Source of the DNA: Lentisphaeria bacterium | Lineage (GTDB): Bacteria; Verrucomicrobiota; Lentisphaeria; Victivallales; UBA1829 | NCBI GenBank assembly: GCA_017455665.1 | Contig: JAFSZN010000146.1 | Location: forward strand, 1 to 34,814 | Direction of reading: 5' to 3' | Length of the DNA: 34,814 nucleotides | In this document: piece after piece, positions 31,620 to 34,814 of the stretch | Layout: each line of letters starts with the position of its first letter | Position numbering within the stretch: position 1 is the first letter of the stretch | Position numbers and translations under genes: made by a program | The notes under the pieces: generated by a model | Told to the model about the DNA's origin: nothing | Seen by the model: only the letters and a program-made list of their open reading frames with translations | Databases searched by the model: none

Positions 31620-32375
31620 ATGGCCGACCGTCCAGCCTCCGGCACGCTCTACATCGTCGCCACCCCCATCGGAAACCTTGAGGACATCACGCTGCGTGCG
31701 CTGCGTGTCCTGAAAGAAGCCGACCTCATCCTCGCCGAGGACACGCGCCGCACGGCCATCCTGCTCCAGCATTTCGACATCAGAAAACCGCTGGAATCCT
31801 ACCACATCTTCAACGAACACGCGCGGACGCCCGCCCTCATCCAACGCATTCAAAACGGCCTCACCGCCGCGCTCGTGAGCGACGCCGGCACCCCGTGCAT
31901 CGCCGACCCCGGATTCATGCTCATCCGCGCAGCCGTCGAGGCGGGCATCGAACCGGTCATCATCCCCGGCGTCTCCGCCCTGACTTTCGCAATCTCCGCG
32001 AGCGCCCTCCCCTCCGACCACTTCACGTTCCACGGCTTCGTCCCCGTCAAGAGCGGACGCCGCCGCGCCGAACTCGAACGCATCGCCGCCGACAAGCGCA
32101 CCGCGGTCGTCTTCGAATCGCCGTTCCGCATCGCGAAGCTCCTCGCCGAGGTCAGCGAGATCGTCGGCCCGGACACCCCGCTCGCGCTCGTCCGCGAGGC
32201 GACCAAGATCCACGAACAAATCCTCCGCGGCCCGGCGGCGCAGCTCGCCGAACAGGCGAAGAAGGTCAACTGGAAAGGCGAGTGCGTACTCGTGATCGAC
32301 GCCCGCGAAGCCTCGGACCGCGCGGACGACGGCACACGAGGATCTTCCCCCGACGACAGCGGCGCGGAAGACTGA
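31620..32375 (+). CDS. rsmI: 16S rRNA 2'-O-ribose C1402 methyltransferase RsmI
   Basis: RsmI methylates the ribose of C1402 in 16S rRNA, completing the modification begun by RsmH (21727). The 251-residue tetrapyrrole-methylase-fold protein shows GTLYIVATPIGNLEDITLRAL near 8-28, LILAEDTRRTAILLQHF near 36-52, SYHIFNEH near 60-67, LVSDAGTPCIADPGF near 83-97 and IIPGVSALTFAISAS near 112-126. The C-terminus ends in an Asp/Ser/Gly-rich tail (about 234-251) and lacks the longer extension some members have. The ATG at 31620 has no good ribosome site, so coupling to the upstream small gene is likely. A reversed paired-hairpin repeat lies 41 nt after the stop. Confidence 0.94.
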   Translation: MADRPASGTLYIVATPIGNLEDITLRALRVLKEADLILAEDTRRTAILLQHFDIRKPLESYHIFNEHARTPALIQRIQNGLTAALVSDAGTPCIADPGFMLIRAAVEAGIEPVIIPGVSALTFAISASALPSDHFTFHGFVPVKSGRRRAELERIAADKRTAVVFESPFRIAKLLAEVSEIVGPDTPLALVREATKIHEQILRGPAAQLAEQAKKVNWKGECVLVIDAREASDRADDGTRGSSPDDSGAED

Positions 32376-32416
32376 TTTTCTCCTCGTTTTCTCCTCACAT
32401 TTCCCCCTCCTTCCCC

Positions 32417-32463
32417 GTGTCCGTGCGAAGCCGGACACTGCCGCCGTGGAGGGCTTGCCTTCC
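32417..32463 (-). repeat. Paired-hairpin dispersed repeat, copy 3 (reversed)
   Basis: Read on the minus strand, GGAAGGC-AA-GCCCTCC (32463-32448) is followed after 9 nt by GTGTCCG-GCTTCGCA-CGGACAC (32438-32417). This has the order of copies 1 and 2 and the 9-nt spacer of copy 1. The first stem has one G-T pair. Confidence 0.8.
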
Positions 32464-32546
32464 CCCTCGTTTTCTCCTCGCACTTCCCGAAACGGTCCTT
32501 TTTTGTCTTTTTTCACGCTTTTTTAGTGATTTCCGCTGATTTATGT

Positions 32547-32574
32547 TTGACTTTAAACGATTTTCATGTATATT
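32547..32574 (+). promoter_or_regulatory. Promoter of the lipoprotein gene
   Basis: TTGACT (32547-32552) and TATATT (32569-32574) are 16 bp apart, or TATTAT (32571-32576) at 18 bp. The leader of about 50 nt carries AGGAAAGAG before the ATG at 32632. Confidence 0.7.
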
Positions 32575-32631
32575 ATCTTTGCGACAAAACTATTTTTCAC
32601 AAAAGACACTTTCCAGGAAAGAGACCACTTC

Positions 32632-33093
32632 ATGAAAAACGCTTCCCGTTTCTCCGCTCTCGCCGCCGTCCTCCTCGCAGGCGCTGTCTCCGCATGCACG
32701 ACCATCCGCGAACTCCCGCCCGACCCCGCAGACGCCGAACTGAGCGTCGAGCAGGCGGAGGAACGCGAATACTCCCGCAAGCTGCTGGAAGCCTTCCTGA
32801 AGAACGACGCGTCCGGGTTCATCGCCCTGCTTTCGCCCGAGATGAAGGAGGAATTCGGCAAGGACAAGTTCGAGCTTTCGCGCAAGGTCATCACGGAAAC
32901 GCTCGGCAAGCCGGTCTCCTTCAGCTACGTCACCGCGCTCGAACACATCGCGATCACCCCGTACATCTGGAAAGTCCGTTTCGTGCTCAAGAACAAAGAG
33001 GATAAGGAATACTACAGCGAAGCGCTGTTCCGCGTCCTCGCCGGACACGACACCAAGGGCGAAGTCATCATCGTCGGCTTCAATTTTCTCTGA
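32632..33093 (+). CDS. Small lipoprotein of unknown function
   Basis: The 153-residue precursor has a lipoprotein signal: a basic start (KNASR), a hydrophobic core and the lipobox AVSAC, with Cys near residue 22 as the lipid-attachment site. The mature part (about 131 residues) is an alpha/beta domain: LLEAFLKNDASGFIALLSPEMKEEFGKDKFELSRKVI resembles proteins of the DUF3887/DUF4019 style with an NTF2-like beginning, followed by strands WKVRFVLKNKE and EVIIVGFNF. That resemblance is a loose impression. I chose ATG 32632 because it follows a ribosome site and gives a proper signal; the frame is open to 32566 without one. It has its own promoter. Confidence 0.85.
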   Translation: MKNASRFSALAAVLLAGAVSACTTIRELPPDPADAELSVEQAEEREYSRKLLEAFLKNDASGFIALLSPEMKEEFGKDKFELSRKVITETLGKPVSFSYVTALEHIAITPYIWKVRFVLKNKEDKEYYSEALFRVLAGHDTKGEVIIVGFNFL

Positions 33094-33142
33094 TCCGGAC
33101 GGACGGCGTTCCCGGGACCCCACACAAAAACACAAAACAAAA

Positions 33143-33159
33143 CGGAACCTTATGTTCCG
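33143..33159. repeat. Short hairpin behind the lipoprotein gene
   Basis: CGGAAC and GTTCCG are perfect inverted repeats around CTTAT. The sequence before it is A-rich and no T-run follows on the plus strand. It could be a weak terminator read on the minus strand, or a structure in the leader of the next gene. Confidence 0.35.
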
Positions 33160-33228
33160 GGGCCGCCCTCATCGTTTTCGATCATATCAACCCGCACACA
33201 TACCCTCACCCCAACCCCGAAAAAACAC

Positions 33229-34814
33229 ATGAACAAGACCGCAAGAATCCTTCTCTGCCTGGCCGCCGGGACGCTCTGTCTCGTCTCCCTCGCCGCGGAC
33301 GACGCGTCGCAGGACGACGGATCCGCAAGAACCATTCACCTGAAGCAGGACGACGCACAGATCCGTTTCGACAGCCGCGTGTACGAGCTGAAGAACGTGA
33401 CCTCCGAGTCCGTTCTGCCGTTCGTGAACTCCGCGATCCAGCGCTACAACCGCAGCTCCTCGATCCGCCGCGTCACTGCCATCGCGCCTGACGCCAAGGA
33501 CGCGATCCTCGTCTCCACGGGCAAGGATTTCCTCCCCTACGTCGACCAGATCGTCGCCGCGCTCGACCGCCCCGGCCAGAAGGGCATCCAGGGCACCGGC
33601 GTGGCGCGCATCGCCTACACCCCGAAATACCGCGCCGCGCAGGAACTCACCGACCTGATCGACAAGACGCTCGGCACGTCCGTCGGCAAGTCCTATGTGA
33701 ACGACGAGACCAACACGATCTTCTGGCGCGACCAGACCGACGCCGCGCGCGGCACGCTCGACTTCATCAAAACAGAGCTTGACCGCCCCCTGCCCCAGGT
33801 CGCGCTCCGCCTCAACTACTACGAACTCCGCGACAGCGACCTCAAGGATTGGGGCTTCGACTACCTCGCATGGAAGAACGGCCCCGGCGTGAACCTGCTC
33901 AACCTCAGCTACAACGCCGGCCGCCTCGCCGTCGATCAGGTCCTCGAGGACATGGTGTTCGCCGCCACCTCCACCTGGGCTTACGGCGGATTCTTCACCG
34001 CGCCGCAGTTCGACATGAGCTTCATCCGCTGCCTCCAGCAGTCCGGCAACGCCGCCGTCGCCGCGAACGTCTCCCTGACCATGGTCAACACCCCGGTCCG
34101 CTCGCTCGAAGAGTACGCGATGCTCCGCGCCGCGCAGGAAGCCGCCGCGGACAAGGCTCCGTTCATCTACCGCGCCTCCATGGAGCCGGAATACCAGAAC
34201 ATCGCAAAGAACGTGCTCGGACGCACGTTCGTCGGCAAGAGCTACTACGAGGACGAGAACGGCAACAAGTACTCCAATCCTCCGGCGCTCGACGTCCAGA
34301 TCATCAACCCGTTCATCTGCCTCCCGCAGGAAAACGCACCCGCCGGAGCCTACGATGAAAAATACAAAGTCAGCGACGCCGCTTCCGACCTTAACAAGGA
34401 CATGGTCAAGGCAGACGGCTGCGTGATGTTCGACTACTCCCTGTTCTTCAAGGACGTCGTCGAGCGCGGCAACACCGGCGCCGAACTCAGCAACAACGTC
34501 CTCTGCGCCGGCGCCGCCACCCTCGGCCTCGGACGCGAAAAAGTCCTCACCGTGTACGAAAAGGAAAACGATGTCGAGCAGACCATCGGCCTCCCGATCC
34601 TCTGCCGCATCCCCGTCATCAAATACCTCTTCAGCACCGTCACCAGCATCAAGGAACGCACTTACGTGATCGTGACCGCCGAAGCTGTCCTGCTCCACCC
34701 CGAGGAGAAGAAAGGCATCCCGCAGACCGAAAGCGTCAACAAGGACGTGAAGCGCCGCATTGAGAATCCCTTCCGCAGCGCCGACGACAATGCCCCCAAG
34801 GCAGTGCCCGCCGC
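33229..34814 (+). CDS. Secretin-like (type II/III secretion secretin family) protein, 3'-truncated by window edge
   Basis: Secretins form large outer-membrane rings in secretion and pilus systems. About 528 codons are visible and the frame is open at the window end. A signal peptide (about 1-22, ending LVSLA) is followed by two N-domain-like modules. The first is VYELKNVTSESVLPFVN to ILVSTGKDFLPYVDQIVAALDRP (about 48-122). The second is around 128-190, ending in IKTELDRPLPQVALRLNYYELRDSDLKDWGFDY. The C-terminal secretin-type segment has IGLPILCRIPVIKYLFSTVTSIKERTYVIVTAE near 446-478, matching the P-x-L-x-x-I-P-x-x-x-x-LF pattern. The tail (about 485-528) is hydrophilic. No Shine-Dalgarno is obvious before ATG 33229. 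No pilus or secretion partner genes are visible upstream. Confidence 0.75.
   Translation, partial: MNKTARILLCLAAGTLCLVSLAADDASQDDGSARTIHLKQDDAQIRFDSRVYELKNVTSESVLPFVNSAIQRYNRSSSIRRVTAIAPDAKDAILVSTGKDFLPYVDQIVAALDRPGQKGIQGTGVARIAYTPKYRAAQELTDLIDKTLGTSVGKSYVNDETNTIFWRDQTDAARGTLDFIKTELDRPLPQVALRLNYYELRDSDLKDWGFDYLAWKNGPGVNLLNLSYNAGRLAVDQVLEDMVFAATSTWAYGGFFTAPQFDMSFIRCLQQSGNAAVAANVSLTMVNTPVRSLEEYAMLRAAQEAAADKAPFIYRASMEPEYQNIAKNVLGRTFVGKSYYEDENGNKYSNPPALDVQIINPFICLPQENAPAGAYDEKYKVSDAASDLNKDMVKADGCVMFDYSLFFKDVVERGNTGAELSNNVLCAGAATLGLGREKVLTVYEKENDVEQTIGLPILCRIPVIKYLFSTVTSIKERTYVIVTAEAVLLHPEEKKGIPQTESVNKDVKRRIENPFRSADDNAPKAVPA

Noticed and set aside
33187..34698. A 503-codon minus-strand frame opposite the secretin-like gene
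   Set aside because: The plus strand encodes a signal peptide and secretin-type motifs through to the window end; the minus frame is a compositional shadow.

Overview
The window reads as chromosomal DNA of a Gram-negative-type bacterium with high GC, strongly codon-biased genes. Evidence for an outer membrane and periplasm includes a TolB-like propeller, a lipoprotein with a lipobox, a secretin-like protein and a secreted alkaline phosphatase. Gene style, including a citramalate synthase, a Sel1-TolB pair and a shortened mraZ-rsmH-ftsL-ftsI cluster, suggests the PVC group, perhaps Lentisphaerota/Verrucomicrobiota. That placement is inference from style only. No rRNA, tRNA, CRISPR array, transposase, integrase or phage gene was seen.

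Layout. (1) 1-9494 is a nitrogen-assimilation block: gltB (5' end outside the window), gltD, a NifA-type sigma54 activator, then, after an AT-rich foreign-looking gene and a convergent small-molecule-binding-domain gene, glnK and amtB. A textbook -24/-12 sigma54 promoter stands directly before glnK. (2) 9495-13927 is a mixed stretch: a lone DppB-type permease, a small membrane protein, the rRNA methyltransferase RlmI and FabH. (3) 13928-20677 holds alkaline phosphatase plus a YibE/F protein, then citramalate synthase, a small membrane protein, a DciA-like protein and a biotin ligase, followed by ruvA. (4) 20678-25290 is a short dcw (division and cell wall) cluster: curved-DNA and MraZ-box leader, mraZ, rsmH, ftsL-like, ftsI, terminator. 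(5) 25363-31154 is hisF, a Sel1-repeat protein, tolB and folC. (6) 31155-34814 holds a 71-residue protein, rsmI, a lipoprotein and the start of a secretin-like gene cut by the window end.

How the genes fit together. The activator is expected to drive RNA polymerase-sigma54 at glnK-amtB. AmtB imports ammonium, the PII protein gates AmtB and reports nitrogen status, and GltBD assimilates ammonium nitrogen into glutamate. The PII protein lacks the uridylylated Tyr51, so signalling probably runs through ligand binding. The cell-wall block appears autoregulated by MraZ through six AGG-type boxes spaced about 10 bp apart. The hisF-sel1-tolB-folC run mixes biosynthesis with envelope maintenance.

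The most notable non-coding signals are a three-copy family of paired-hairpin repeats just downstream of amtB, ruvA and rsmI, the MraZ-box array preceded by phased A-tracts, the sigma54 promoter with an upstream inverted repeat, and a probable leaderless transcript for the activator. I did not find a clearly new multi-gene system.
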